This document shows positions 1 through 8,688 of a stretch of DNA of 27,278 bases, one piece after another. Numbering within the stretch: position 1 is the first letter of the stretch; every line of letters begins with the position of its first letter. Source of the stretch: Pseudomonadota bacterium (lineage in GTDB: Bacteria; Myxococcota_A; Polyangia; Haliangiales; Haliangiaceae); contig JAEYYV010000324.1 in the NCBI GenBank assembly GCA_023428295.1, positions 1 through 27,278 of the forward strand. The letters are read 5' to 3'. Both the position numbers and the translations under genes were made by a program. The notes beneath the pieces were generated by a model, which was given only the letters and a program-made list of their open reading frames with translations, was not told the origin of the DNA and did no database searches.

Positions 1-99
1 CTACCGTCGCGATGGGCCGCAGCGCCCGCCGCGAATCAAACCGCGGCGACCTGAGCTTCGTTGCCTGCCACGACTACGCGGCGGTCATCAAGACGGTGA

Positions 100-567
100 T
101 CCCGCTGCGGTCCACCGTACGCTCACGTAGGAGTCGAGACGTTCGATCATCTCGAGCAAGGTGGGCGCATTCAGCGCCTCTACGAGCGCAGGCTTCGACG
201 GTACCTTGCTTGGTGTCTACAGGTCGTGCGCAGCAAAACGATCCGTACACTGCGCGACCTAGAAGCGTTGCTGAGCGAGCGTCTTGTCGTTGAGGCGGTA
301 CCCATGAACGGGGCGCTCGATGCGCGCGGCGACAAGATCGTCACGACGCCACAACCGGCCACGGAGGTCGTTGTCTCGTTGGCCGGCGCGCTCGCACGCT
401 TCAACCAGGGGCCCGCAGTGAACCCCGAACGACTGGTCAGCGCAGTTCGAGACTTTGATCGCACGGCGCTCCTAGAGCAACTAACGGCGATCCGAGACAT
501 GCGCCAAGACCTACTACTCGCCTGGCTCAGCGACCCAGCCCCTCCTCTACCCAGTCATACTGCTTAA
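100..567 (+). pseudogene. Unrecognised open frame without a credible start, probable 3' gene remnant
   Basis: A plus-strand frame is open from about 100 (after a TGA at 97-99) to a TAA at 565-567. Its product reads like real protein: a basic helical stretch (YERRLRRYLAWCLQ, about 163-204) followed by a mixed helical region rich in Leu, Arg and Asp. There is no ATG. The only in-frame candidate near the protein-like part is GTG 226, which has no purine-rich ribosome binding site. The sequence before 100 looks protein-like in another frame, which suggests a frameshifted gene. I do not recognise the family. It could be a decayed recombinase or a small unknown protein at the edge of the defence island. 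It does not continue into vsr, which uses a different frame. Confidence 0.3.
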
Positions 568-733
568 GGTTCGGGGCCCGGCCGACTTGCTTCTCGCACG
601 GTGGCGTCCTGGCGACTCGTCGTGTTTGCAGGCGCGGTGGCAACTATCAGCGCCGTCCGACCTGGAGTCGCGGAGTCGTCCTGGTACGGTAAGTTTACCT
701 CACCGATGACAGGCTTCGAGTTCTTCGGTCGGC

Positions 734-1228
734 ATGAAGCGCACATCCTCTGATGCCAGGGCGAGTACGGAGGCCGCTCGCTTCGCCGGCCTTCGCCCAA
801 GCTCGCCACGTGCAACATCGGCTGCGCGTGGCGCGAGTCGAAAACGTGACACGCGCCCAGAGATCATGCTGCGTCGGGTGCTATTCGCGCGTGGGTTGCG
901 CTATCGCGTTGCACGAGTCGGGCTGCCGGGAAGGCCGGACATCGTCTTTGGAGGCGCTCGCGTGGTTGTCTTCTGCGACGGAGACTTCTGGCACGGTCGC
1001 GATCTCGCGGCTCGGGTCGCTAAGCTGGAACGCGGTCACAACGCGCCGTACTGGGTAGCCAAGATCTCAGGGAACGTTGCCCGCGATCGGCGAACGGACG
1101 CTGCCCTCGCCGCGGATGGCTGGACCGTGATGCGCTTCTGGGAAACCGATATCAAGGTCGATGCTGACGGCATCGCGGACCAAATTCAACGTCTCGTTGA
1201 ACACCGTCTGCACCACGCGCAACTATAG
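734..1228 (+). CDS. vsr: Very short patch repair (Vsr)-like DNA mismatch endonuclease
   Basis: 164 aa. Vsr enzymes nick next to the T of T:G mismatches that arise by deamination of 5-methylcytosine at Dcm sites. The family pattern is clear: RKRDTRPEIMLRRVLF at about residues 36-51, LPGRPDIVF at 64-72 with the catalytic Asp69, CDGDFWHGRD at 81-90, KISGNVARDRR at 110-120, and a C-terminal WTVMRFWETDI strand. The zinc-binding cysteines of E. coli Vsr are not obvious, as in many Vsr-like proteins attached to restriction-modification loci. The first ~35 residues are an Arg/Ser/Ala-rich tail. ATG 734 has only a weak ribosome binding site, so the start is not certain. The gene converges on the cytosine methyltransferase gene with 22 bp between stop codons, the usual Dcm-Vsr partnership. 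It may repair methylation-induced mutations or act as an extra nuclease of the island. Confidence 0.85.
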   Translation: MKRTSSDARASTEAARFAGLRPSSPRATSAARGASRKRDTRPEIMLRRVLFARGLRYRVARVGLPGRPDIVFGGARVVVFCDGDFWHGRDLAARVAKLERGHNAPYWVAKISGNVARDRRTDAALAADGWTVMRFWETDIKVDADGIADQIQRLVEHRLHHAQL

Positions 1229-1234
1229 GTTGGC

Positions 1235-1249
1235 GGGCTCGGCGAACCC
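1235..1249 (-). terminator. Possible short hairpin between the vsr and dcm stop codons
   Basis: The 22 bp between the two convergent stop codons are mostly taken up by a short inverted repeat (minus strand gggttcgccgagccc: a 6-bp stem including one G:T pair, and a 3-nt loop). The position suits a shared terminator, but there is no T tract on either side and the stem is short, so this is only a candidate. Confidence 0.2.
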
Positions 1250-1250
1250 A

Positions 1251-2477
1251 TCACTCGGCAGCTCGCTGGATCGCCCCGTTCCCATACCCAGGACCTGGAT
1301 GCGGCGAGTGGACGCCGATCATCGGCTCGTACTTTTCGGGAATGTCCGTTGCTTCGGGGGTGGAGGGGGCGACGCCTCCACGCGCCTGGAGCAGCGCAGG
1401 ACGGCGAAGCGTACGAAGGCCGAGCAGTTGGGAGCGAATCGCTCTAGCAAACACCTCGGCGAGCAGCGAAGGAACCGCATTCCCGATCTGCCGGTGAACG
1501 ACGTGACGACTACCGCGCACGGCGACGTCATTGGGGAACGTTTGTAGTCGGCAGAGCTCACGCATCGACAGTCGGCGGTTGTCCCAATGAAAAGGACCGC
1601 TGCCAGGCCCCGGCTGGGCCTGCACAGTCCATGAAGGCTTGTTCTTCGCCAGCTTCAGCAGGAACGACCAGTAGCGCCGGCGCCAACCGAACAACGCTTG
1701 CCCACCACCACGATCCGTATGCCACAGGTAGTTGGACCCTTCTGGGATCGAAGGCAGAAGGTCTGCCCAGCGTCCACTTGCAGCTACGTCCTCGTTCGGG
1801 TCGAGGACAACGTCGGCGAGGGCATCCCATGCGGTACGCGGTGGTTCTAGCTTCGCGTCGCCTTCCTCGACGATCTCGGCCGTTAGGCGATGCGTTGGCG
1901 ATGGGATAGTGAATCGCGTGCCGTCACGGGCGCCCACCATGATGAGCCGCTTGCGGAGCTGTGGGACGCCGTAGCTCGCGGCGTTCACGACCTGGAACAC
2001 CGGATCGTACTTGGTGCCGCGGCGCCGGTTGATCGCCTTAACTTCATCGAGGATGAGCTGAAGGCCCTCGTCCTTGTTGCGGAAGGCGAGTCCCTCGACG
2101 TTCTCCAGCAGGAACGCCTTGGGCCGCGTCTCCTCGAGCATGCGAAGGTAGGCGCCTAGCGTTTCGGCGCGGGGATCATCCAGCCGGCGGGCATCGCCAC
2201 GCTTCCAGTAGCCCGACTTGGAGAACGGCTGGCACGGTGGACCGCCGATCAGAACATCGGCTTCACCGACGCGCAGCCCCGCAGCGCGCAGAACCTCGCG
2301 CCCGCTTACCTTGGTAATGTCGGTCTCGAGGACGGACCACGACCGATTGGCGCGCAGCGTCTCGCAACATGCGTGGTCCATCTCAACTGCGACGGCGGTC
2401 TCGAAGCCGGCGGCCTCGAAGCCATAGTCGAGGCCGCCCGCACCTGAGAACAGGCTGATGACGGAGGGCTTGGTCAT
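1251..2477 (-). CDS. drmMII: Dcm-type DNA (cytosine-5) methyltransferase, DISARM DrmMII-like
   Basis: 408 aa with all main C5-methyltransferase motifs in order: motif I SLFSGAGGLDYGFE (8-21, AdoMet binding), motif IV GGPPCQPFSKSG (78-89, catalytic Cys82), motif VI ENVEGL (125-130), motif VIII QLRKRLIMVGAR (173-184), motif IX LSMRELCRLQTFP (303-315) and motif X HRQIGNAVPS (328-337). About 200-300 is the target-recognition region. The ATG at 2477 was chosen because motif I normally lies a few residues from the start and GGGAG precedes it; the frame stays open 24 codons further upstream, overlapping the previous gene. It is the last gene of block A, 19 bp after the PD-(D/E)XK gene, and the only DNA methyltransferase in the island. 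It would mark host DNA as self for block A and possibly for the DrmABC block too. Class 2 DISARM also uses a cytosine methyltransferase. The gene symbol rests on that context; the target site cannot be read from sequence. Confidence 0.9.
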   Translation of the reverse strand: MTKPSVISLFSGAGGLDYGFEAAGFETAVAVEMDHACCETLRANRSWSVLETDITKVSGREVLRAAGLRVGEADVLIGGPPCQPFSKSGYWKRGDARRLDDPRAETLGAYLRMLEETRPKAFLLENVEGLAFRNKDEGLQLILDEVKAINRRRGTKYDPVFQVVNAASYGVPQLRKRLIMVGARDGTRFTIPSPTHRLTAEIVEEGDAKLEPPRTAWDALADVVLDPNEDVAASGRWADLLPSIPEGSNYLWHTDRGGGQALFGWRRRYWSFLLKLAKNKPSWTVQAQPGPGSGPFHWDNRRLSMRELCRLQTFPNDVAVRGSRHVVHRQIGNAVPSLLAEVFARAIRSQLLGLRTLRRPALLQARGGVAPSTPEATDIPEKYEPMIGVHSPHPGPGYGNGAIQRAAE

Positions 2478-2496
2478 GCAGGAACTCCCAATCGGA

Positions 2497-3495
2497 TCAC
2501 GATGAAGCCTCTGGAGGCAAGAGGTCGTTGTAGAACGGAGCGAGCGCACGCGCGTCTGCCAACGGAAGGCTGGGCGACGCCGAGAGGTCAGACGAGAACG
2601 AGACGTGCTTGATGCCGCTCGGTAACGGCTGCGGCACCTGGGGGATGTCGTCTACTCGATAGCATTGAAGGGTCGCCTTCGTCGCGTCGAGGTCGAATCG
2701 GACGTCGTCGGTTTCCGCGTCGCGCCACGCCTCGCCGAGGCTGTCGGCGACGATGGTCTCCAACCGCATCGCTGCCTCGTGACCAACTAGTGAGACGATG
2801 TCCGTCACCAGTTCGAGGACGCTTGGGCCGTGCGAGCTGCGTTGCAACATCAGCGAGGCAACGATCGTTGCTCCTGCCGTGGCCGAACTCAACTGGTCAA
2901 GTCTGAAGAAGTGCTCGCGCAGCCTCTTCTCCGTCGACTTGACCTCGAGCCGGAAGGCACCGACGCCGAAATCATGTAACTGCGTGACCTCCGAGTGCCA
3001 CGCTGAGATCGCGCGCTCGGGGGCGCTCGCCCAGCGAATGATCGCGAGCTCGGCCCACAGCCCCTGCACCGTGGTCTTGCCTGGTCTGCGCAGGCTACGG
3101 AACAGTGAGGCGATGCCGTCCAATACGCGCTCGAGCTCGGCGGTCATCGAGGCGCCCGAAGTGAGGACATCACCCTCGGCGAAGAACGCGGACAGCACAC
3201 GGCAGAAGTAGCGCCCGAGCTCTGGATCCTCAGCGATACACTCTAATACTGCGAACCGCGCATGCTCGACACTTCCATCGGTGCGGGCGACGAGCATCTC
3301 CGTTGGCGGTGTGAACGTCAGGTTGGCGAGACGTCGTGGCGTCAAGTTGTGGTCGTCGTCAACTACCGCGATCATTAACGCTGGATGGTTGGCGAAGCTG
3401 CGCGCGATCCGCACCCTCGACGTGCTGTTGTCGATGGTGAACGCAGCGGCCGACGACGGCCGAGGCAGAGCTTGGAATAGCTTCCAGAAGTCCAT
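2497..3495 (-). CDS. DUF4420 PD-(D/E)XK nuclease-fold protein
   Basis: 332 aa. It matches the PD-(D/E)XK motif proteins (DUF4420) that accompany Z1 and MORC-type ATPases in restriction-modification loci. The predicted active site is GLWAEL (Glu149), then HDFGVGAF (Asp175) and RLEVKST (Glu184, Lys186), the spacing expected for a restriction-endonuclease core. The N-terminal ~130 residues are beta-rich and less typical. The start codon lies 2 bp after the stop of the Z1 gene and the stop lies 19 bp before the methyltransferase start, so the four genes of block A should be co-transcribed. The likely role is DNA cleavage directed by the neighbouring ATPases. Activity is inferred from intact catalytic residues only. 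Confidence 0.82.
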   Translation of the reverse strand: MDFWKLFQALPRPSSAAAFTIDNSTSRVRIARSFANHPALMIAVVDDDHNLTPRRLANLTFTPPTEMLVARTDGSVEHARFAVLECIAEDPELGRYFCRVLSAFFAEGDVLTSGASMTAELERVLDGIASLFRSLRRPGKTTVQGLWAELAIIRWASAPERAISAWHSEVTQLHDFGVGAFRLEVKSTEKRLREHFFRLDQLSSATAGATIVASLMLQRSSHGPSVLELVTDIVSLVGHEAAMRLETIVADSLGEAWRDAETDDVRFDLDATKATLQCYRVDDIPQVPQPLPSGIKHVSFSSDLSASPSLPLADARALAPFYNDLLPPEASS

Positions 3496-3497
3496 GG

Positions 3498-5678
3498 CTA
3501 TCCCTGCGCGAGCACGTCGTCCTTCCGAAGTACCGCCGGGATGTGTACCGCGATTGCAGGGACAGGCGCCCCGAGCTCGGGCGCATCCTTGATCGTCAGC
3601 CAGTGAATCTGAAGCGTGACGACCTTTGATGACGCGTCGTGCATATGCCCATCGCCGGGATACTTGTCTTCGCCCTTGGCCGAAGAACGGCCCTGATGGA
3701 GTTTGATCGCCGCGTCCTTGACGCCACGATCGCGTGTCGAGCCTCCATCCATTTGGAGAACGAGGACCTGGGTGTCGGGTTCGTTCTCTAGGATGTCGCG
3801 GAGCGTGACGAGTTGCCCGTACCAGTCCGCGACATCGCCCTCACGAACTTCGTAGTCGAGGAGAACCTCGCGGAACAACGGAGCAAGTGGGGTGGTTGCA
3901 AAGCTGTGCTTGTAGAACGCCTGCGGATCGGCCTCGAAGCTTAGCTTGCCCTCCAGCGTCCGGAGCCGGGTCGCGTTGCGCACTGCCGCGTCTGCGTCGA
4001 CGTGTGGCTGCTCCTGAACGAACCACGGCCGATCCGCTGCGATTCGATAGTAGGGTACCGACAGCACGTTCTTGCGTGAGGGCTTCAGCTTCGCGTCCAG
4101 GAAGAACGCGCGCCTCCATTCGCGTAGCGGCCGGCCTCGGTGCTCGGCGATCTGGGAGCGCACGTCCTCCTCGTGTCGAACGTAGGCGCGAAAGGCATGG
4201 ATGACGTCCGGGTGCAGATAGAGCCGGCACAGCCCAAGGTAGCTCTGCTTGTAACCGAAGAACCGCGCGCGCTGCTGGATCGTGTCGGCGTTCCATTCGC
4301 CGGGGCTGCGTGGCATGTACGTGACCGTTAGCCCTTCGACAGTGAATCCGCGGTTGAGCTTGTCACCCCCGATCAGGATGTGGTTGTCGGCGTTCTCCCA
4401 ATCGACGTTCTCATCTCCACTATCGGAGTTGAGCTCGGAGATGTGCACGTTGCTGACGCAGCGCTGCAACTGGTACACGAGGTCATCGAACGGGGGCAGT
4501 GCCGGATCCGTGGTCAGTAAGTCGGCGTACGCTGGACGGAACTCGTCGAGCGTATCGGTGCGCTCGTCATTGTCCTTGCTGCGGAGTCCGCTGGTCCACC
4601 GGCCGATGATCGCCTGTACCCACGCGACGTATTGGCGGTGATCCTGCTGGCCTCGGCTCGGATGCATCAACATCGAGCACGGTCGCGGCTGCTTCCGCAC
4701 CGAAGAGACCGCCGCGCCGATAAAGAACGCTCGCATGGCGGTGAGGAGCGACTCGGGTGGCTCGTCGGGTAGATCTCCCGAGCCAAACAGTTCGTGTGCG
4801 GGAATGGCCCTAACAAGCCCTTGGGGGGCGCCGATGCCAAAGAACGTTTGGCCACCCGTATATCCGTCGCCGGGCTGTACGAGTTCGGCGAACGCTGGCG
4901 ACAGCATGTCATCGAGCGCGATCAGCAGCGGCGCCTGTGGCGTGGCCGTGTACTGGAGATAGGTGTGGTGGGGAAGCGCGTTGCGCACCCGCCGGATTCG
5001 CTTGTAGGTCGTCGACGCCTCTGCGGCCTTTGGCTTGGTGTTCAGCCCCGCCTGGTCTGCCTCGTCATCGAGAATCAACGCAGGGATGCCGCGCAGATCG
5101 ATCGTCGGATTGGACAGCAAGCCTGCCAGGCCGTCGAGATGTCGGTGGTTCTTGAGGACCATGTACAGGAACGTCTTCTTGTCGGGCTCGCGGACTGATG
5201 GATCTTTCCAGTCCTCGATAGCGCGTTGAAGGTTCTGCACATCTTTCGACCCGAACCCGCTATCCGAGTTGTGGATCATCCAAGCGGTCGAGCTGCCGGA
5301 CGCCTCACGCAGATCCTTCCGGAATCTCGCGGCATTCTGTTGGAGCAAGTTGGTCGTCACACCTGCGAGCAGGATGATGATCCTGCAGCCATTGTCGCGG
5401 GCAAGCGCGCTGACTGTGGTCATCGACATCGTCTTGCCGCTCTGCACATAGCCGATCGCCAAGCCAGTCTTCGCGCCGTTGTCCGGCGAGTTGAATGGTC
5501 TGCAGTTGCGGACGATCGCGAGCGCATCGTTGCGCACCCGTGCCACCGCCTCCGCGGTCTTGAGCTTGTTGGTCCCGCGCAAGTAGGCGCCGAGTCCTTC
5601 GGTCGTCTCTCCGATCACCGGATCGAATGAGGTGGGCGCAGGGGACAACGGGCGAGCTTCATCAAAGTTGGTCGTCAT
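3498..5678 (-). CDS. Z1-domain superfamily II-like ATPase of a restriction-modification locus
   Basis: 726 aa. A P-loop ATPase related to SF2 helicases: Walker A GYVQSGKT (76-83), a Walker B/DEAD-like LILDDEADQ (201-209), a motif III-like YTATPQ (243-248), then the Z1 signature GGDKLNRGFTVEGL (437-450) and QQRARFFGYK (468-477), which corresponds to helicase motif VI with its arginine finger. The C-terminal ~230 residues form a less conserved domain. Z1 proteins are usually found with MORC ATPases, DUF4420 nucleases and Dcm methyltransferases, exactly as here, and probably translocate or remodel DNA so that unmodified invaders are cut. It lies 15 bp after the ATPase gene stop and 2 bp before the nuclease gene. 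The ribosome binding site is weak, which fits translational coupling. Length is normal for the family and no key motif is missing. Confidence 0.9.
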   Translation of the reverse strand: MTTNFDEARPLSPAPTSFDPVIGETTEGLGAYLRGTNKLKTAEAVARVRNDALAIVRNCRPFNSPDNGAKTGLAIGYVQSGKTMSMTTVSALARDNGCRIIILLAGVTTNLLQQNAARFRKDLREASGSSTAWMIHNSDSGFGSKDVQNLQRAIEDWKDPSVREPDKKTFLYMVLKNHRHLDGLAGLLSNPTIDLRGIPALILDDEADQAGLNTKPKAAEASTTYKRIRRVRNALPHHTYLQYTATPQAPLLIALDDMLSPAFAELVQPGDGYTGGQTFFGIGAPQGLVRAIPAHELFGSGDLPDEPPESLLTAMRAFFIGAAVSSVRKQPRPCSMLMHPSRGQQDHRQYVAWVQAIIGRWTSGLRSKDNDERTDTLDEFRPAYADLLTTDPALPPFDDLVYQLQRCVSNVHISELNSDSGDENVDWENADNHILIGGDKLNRGFTVEGLTVTYMPRSPGEWNADTIQQRARFFGYKQSYLGLCRLYLHPDVIHAFRAYVRHEEDVRSQIAEHRGRPLREWRRAFFLDAKLKPSRKNVLSVPYYRIAADRPWFVQEQPHVDADAAVRNATRLRTLEGKLSFEADPQAFYKHSFATTPLAPLFREVLLDYEVREGDVADWYGQLVTLRDILENEPDTQVLVLQMDGGSTRDRGVKDAAIKLHQGRSSAKGEDKYPGDGHMHDASSKVVTLQIHWLTIKDAPELGAPVPAIAVHIPAVLRKDDVLAQG

Positions 5679-5693
5679 GGTCAGGCCCAGCGG

Positions 5694-8591
5694 TTACAGG
5701 TGCTCCACGGAGAGCGCGTTGAGGATCTTGTTTGCCTGGTTGCGCACGGTAGTCGCGTACTTGATGCCGCTCTCGCGGGCGAGCCGTTCGGACAACGCGA
5801 ACGCCGCGAGCAGGCGAATGATCGGCTTCAGTGACTGCTCGTTGTCATTGATGAACGCCACGCTGAACTTGTGGTCGAGGTTAAGCTTCACGGTCAGCAC
5901 CTCGCCCTCTCCGTTCGCTCGTTGCTCGGTGGCGACGGAGAAGAAGTCCGCTGCTTGATCCTGGATCAGCTGTAGCAGCACGGTGTTGGAGGCGCCGCCC
6001 CACGGCAGCTCGACTGTGTGCTCGCGTTGCTGGAGGATCGACTCGGGCTGAAGCACGATGGGCGCATCTGGCTGCGGTGTCGCCAGGGCTTCGTTGATCG
6101 CCTGCGATGCGTCGCTGATCGCCCTCGACGTGCCCGGGTCGGCGATCGCCTCGGCCACATCCGTCAGCGCAGACGAGCCAAACGTCTTGGGCAGCTGATC
6201 GGCGGTTACTCGGGCGCGATAGCCCTCCGCCTGGTCTAACAATGGGCAGTCTGGCGAGTTGAGCTGTCCGCGAACCGCCTCGAGCAACTCCTCCTCATAT
6301 CCGCCCCACTGGATACCGTCCTTGGTGTGCGAGACATCGAACCCATCAACGAAGATCTCGCCGATAACACGCCCCGAGATGAAGCTATTGGGTGCCTTGA
6401 AGATGGTGTGCGGCTTGTAGGTCTCCCCCACGCTGCCTTCGATCAACCGTCGGCGCCGGAACACGCTGAACCCTGCGAGCGTGTGGCTGCCCTTCGCAAG
6501 GATGCCCGCCCAGCCCGTGACCTTACGGTCACCGAAGTCGACCGCGAACGGTTGCCGCCATTCGACGGCAACTGCGTTAGGTGCGTTGCGGAACTTGTAG
6601 TAGGGCGCTTTGAGCAACGCCGGCGCGTCGTAGAAGAGCTCCTCGGCTTTGCCCGCGGTGGTCACCCGGAGCTTGACGATGCCCTCGCTCATTAGGACGC
6701 GGTAGATGCTCTGGAGGTGCTCCTTGATCTTGCTGAGCGTTCGCCCCTTAGGCCGTACCCGGAGGTTGGACAACGTGATGACCGTAAAGTGGTCGCTCTC
6801 GCGGGCTGTGGCCGTCTCGATGGGCAGCGTCTCGGAGCCCGACCTCGAGATCGCCGGAATGTCGAAGGTGACAGTTCGCTGAATCGGCTCGCCAAGCGCC
6901 GACGTGCGAACGCTCCATGTCCTGGCGAACCAACAAGCGGCGGCCTTCATACCTAGACCGAACTCGCTGAGTCCGGTCGCGTCGGCGGGTGGTGATGCTG
7001 GCGAGAACGCACGCGGAAAGTCCGCCCAAGCGATACCTCCAGCTCGATCGGTAATCGATATCTCGTGGTCATCGATGTTGACGTCAATGACGAGTGGCCC
7101 CGTGTGACCGGAGTCTGCGAGTCGGGCCTGGTTCGTCAGGAAGCTCTGGATCGAATTGTCGATGAACTCGGCGAGCGCGAACCACGGCTTGTAGTTGAGC
7201 CGCGCGAACGCCGCGTACATCCCCACTTGCGGGCGGATGTTCAGCGAGTCGGTGGTGGAGGCCGTCTTGTTCGCCGCCGTCTTCGGCGACTTCATCGATG
7301 GGACCTCGACCTTGCCTGACTTCGAGGTGCTGGGTTGTGCACCCTTGAACGTCGTCCAGAAGCCCTCGTCGACGAGCTTTTGGATGTACCGGCTGATGTT
7401 CTCGGGGCGGAACGCGTACAACGTCTCGCCCTTGGTGTTCTCGTGTGTGGCGAAGCCCGTATCCGCTGCCTCCTCTAGCAACGACAGCGGCATGAACATC
7501 GAAAACCGAGTCGTTCGTTCGAGGCGACGGTAGGCATCGAATGCCACGATGACGGCGCGTTCGTCGCCCTGCTCTTGCCAGATGCCAAAAAGGAGCTCGT
7601 AGCGGTTCGGGTCGTCGATGATGGCCGCTCGCTGGACGGGGTTCTGGAACCGCCGCTCTAGCGGATTCCCGCGTGAGCTCCCACCGATCCGGCGCGCGTA
7701 GACGTCAACGGAATGCGCCTGACCATCCAACATCAAGGTCCCCCTGCTGGGCCACCCCGAACCGGGATCGGAAAGCGAGAGCGTGGCCGCGAGCAACTTT
7801 GCCAGCGCCACCTCAACGGGCTCCTCGGGGGCGCGTGGTTGGTGCTTTGCGGGGAGCTTGGCGCGAACGTCGTCGACGAACCGACCCAGGCTTGTGCGCC
7901 CGTGTGTCTCGCGAAACCTCTGCGCGATGACGATCGGCGACTGTTCGAGCAGTTCAGCGAGGCGACGTACCGCATTCGCGTCCTCCCGGATCTCGCTGAC
8001 CCGAGTCTCAAGATCGAACTCGCGGGCTACGATATCGCCGTCGGCTTGCTCTTGGGAGGCGACCTCGTCCTCGATCGCGTCCTCGTCCTCGTCCTCCGCG
8101 ACCGGAGTAGTGTTGGGTTGGGCCGCTGCGAGCTCCGCGCGGACCGAGCTGACAAAGCTGCTCAGCAAGGTCAGGCCGTGGGTCTCCTGGAGCTTTCCCT
8201 GGAGCACGAGCAGTTCCACGCCCATCAGCTTCGCGAGCCGCCGGACTTCGCGCGAGTCTTCGCGCACGTCGGCGACGCGCTCATCCAGATCGAACTCTTG
8301 TGCGACCGGGTCAAGTCGGAACTCAAATTCGGCTTGGAGGTCCTCGAATGAACGGCGTGTCTCGCCGCCAAGGCCTTTCGAGATCTCATTCCAAAGCTGC
8401 AAGGTGAACGGGCCCCTGTCGCTCACGAGCTCAGCCAGGTCGCGACCGACACGCTTCATGGCCGCCACCACCATCTGCTCGTGGGTCTTGGCGCGTGGCA
8501 GGTCGTAGTAGTCGACGACCGCGCGAAGGTGCTCGATATGGAGCGCGCGAAGGAGGCGACGGGACAGAAGAGCAGGGCGACCGGGAGGCAT
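5694..8591 (-). CDS. MORC/MutL-type GHKL ATPase with duplicated N-terminal domain
   Basis: 965 aa. The C-terminal half is a GHKL ATPase of the HATPase_c_3/MORC type: N-box AEFIDNSIQ (474-482), a divergent G1 box TDRAGGI (514-520; usually DxGxG) and G2 box GLSEFGLGMKAAACWF (540-555), followed by an S5-like beta domain (about 600-760). The N-terminal half is unusual. It carries two copies of a ~58-residue unit (about 97-154 and 187-246), each reading EFDLxxRVxxxRED, then VRRLAxL, then a RETHG- or QETHG-centred helix, separated by an acidic linker (EDEDEDAIEDE). Next comes a separate alpha/beta domain (about 285-415) ending in a winged-helix-like piece. Such ATPases are proposed to form ATP-gated DNA clamps in restriction systems. 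ATG 8591 is preceded by AAGGA. It is the first gene of block A and its own promoter should lie in the gap beyond 8591. Confidence 0.88.
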   Translation of the reverse strand: MPPGRPALLSRRLLRALHIEHLRAVVDYYDLPRAKTHEQMVVAAMKRVGRDLAELVSDRGPFTLQLWNEISKGLGGETRRSFEDLQAEFEFRLDPVAQEFDLDERVADVREDSREVRRLAKLMGVELLVLQGKLQETHGLTLLSSFVSSVRAELAAAQPNTTPVAEDEDEDAIEDEVASQEQADGDIVAREFDLETRVSEIREDANAVRRLAELLEQSPIVIAQRFRETHGRTSLGRFVDDVRAKLPAKHQPRAPEEPVEVALAKLLAATLSLSDPGSGWPSRGTLMLDGQAHSVDVYARRIGGSSRGNPLERRFQNPVQRAAIIDDPNRYELLFGIWQEQGDERAVIVAFDAYRRLERTTRFSMFMPLSLLEEAADTGFATHENTKGETLYAFRPENISRYIQKLVDEGFWTTFKGAQPSTSKSGKVEVPSMKSPKTAANKTASTTDSLNIRPQVGMYAAFARLNYKPWFALAEFIDNSIQSFLTNQARLADSGHTGPLVIDVNIDDHEISITDRAGGIAWADFPRAFSPASPPADATGLSEFGLGMKAAACWFARTWSVRTSALGEPIQRTVTFDIPAISRSGSETLPIETATARESDHFTVITLSNLRVRPKGRTLSKIKEHLQSIYRVLMSEGIVKLRVTTAGKAEELFYDAPALLKAPYYKFRNAPNAVAVEWRQPFAVDFGDRKVTGWAGILAKGSHTLAGFSVFRRRRLIEGSVGETYKPHTIFKAPNSFISGRVIGEIFVDGFDVSHTKDGIQWGGYEEELLEAVRGQLNSPDCPLLDQAEGYRARVTADQLPKTFGSSALTDVAEAIADPGTSRAISDASQAINEALATPQPDAPIVLQPESILQQREHTVELPWGGASNTVLLQLIQDQAADFFSVATEQRANGEGEVLTVKLNLDHKFSVAFINDNEQSLKPIIRLLAAFALSERLARESGIKYATTVRNQANKILNALSVEHL

Positions 8592-8688
8592 ATGGGTCCT
8601 TCAGGCCCGCCCCCAAGACGACGTGCCCTCTTGCACCATAACGCCGCCTTCTGACACTCGTGGCGCGCCCGGGTTATCCCCGGGTTAG
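8592..8688 (-). promoter_or_regulatory. Leader of block A with tandem cccgggtta repeats
   Basis: Sequence ahead of the MORC ATPase gene. It contains two copies of cccgggtta (8668-8676 and 8679-8687) whose starts are 11 bp apart, about one helical turn, each centred on a CCCGGG palindrome. This is a reasonable binding site for a dimeric regulator. AAGGA just ahead of ATG 8591 is the ribosome binding site. I found no convincing -35/-10 pair by eye. Confidence 0.3.

Noticed and set aside
7713..8508. Plus-strand open frames of 212 and 241 codons opposite the MORC ATPase gene
   Set aside because: Ser/Arg-rich shadows opposite a well-supported coding region with clear repeats and GHKL motifs.
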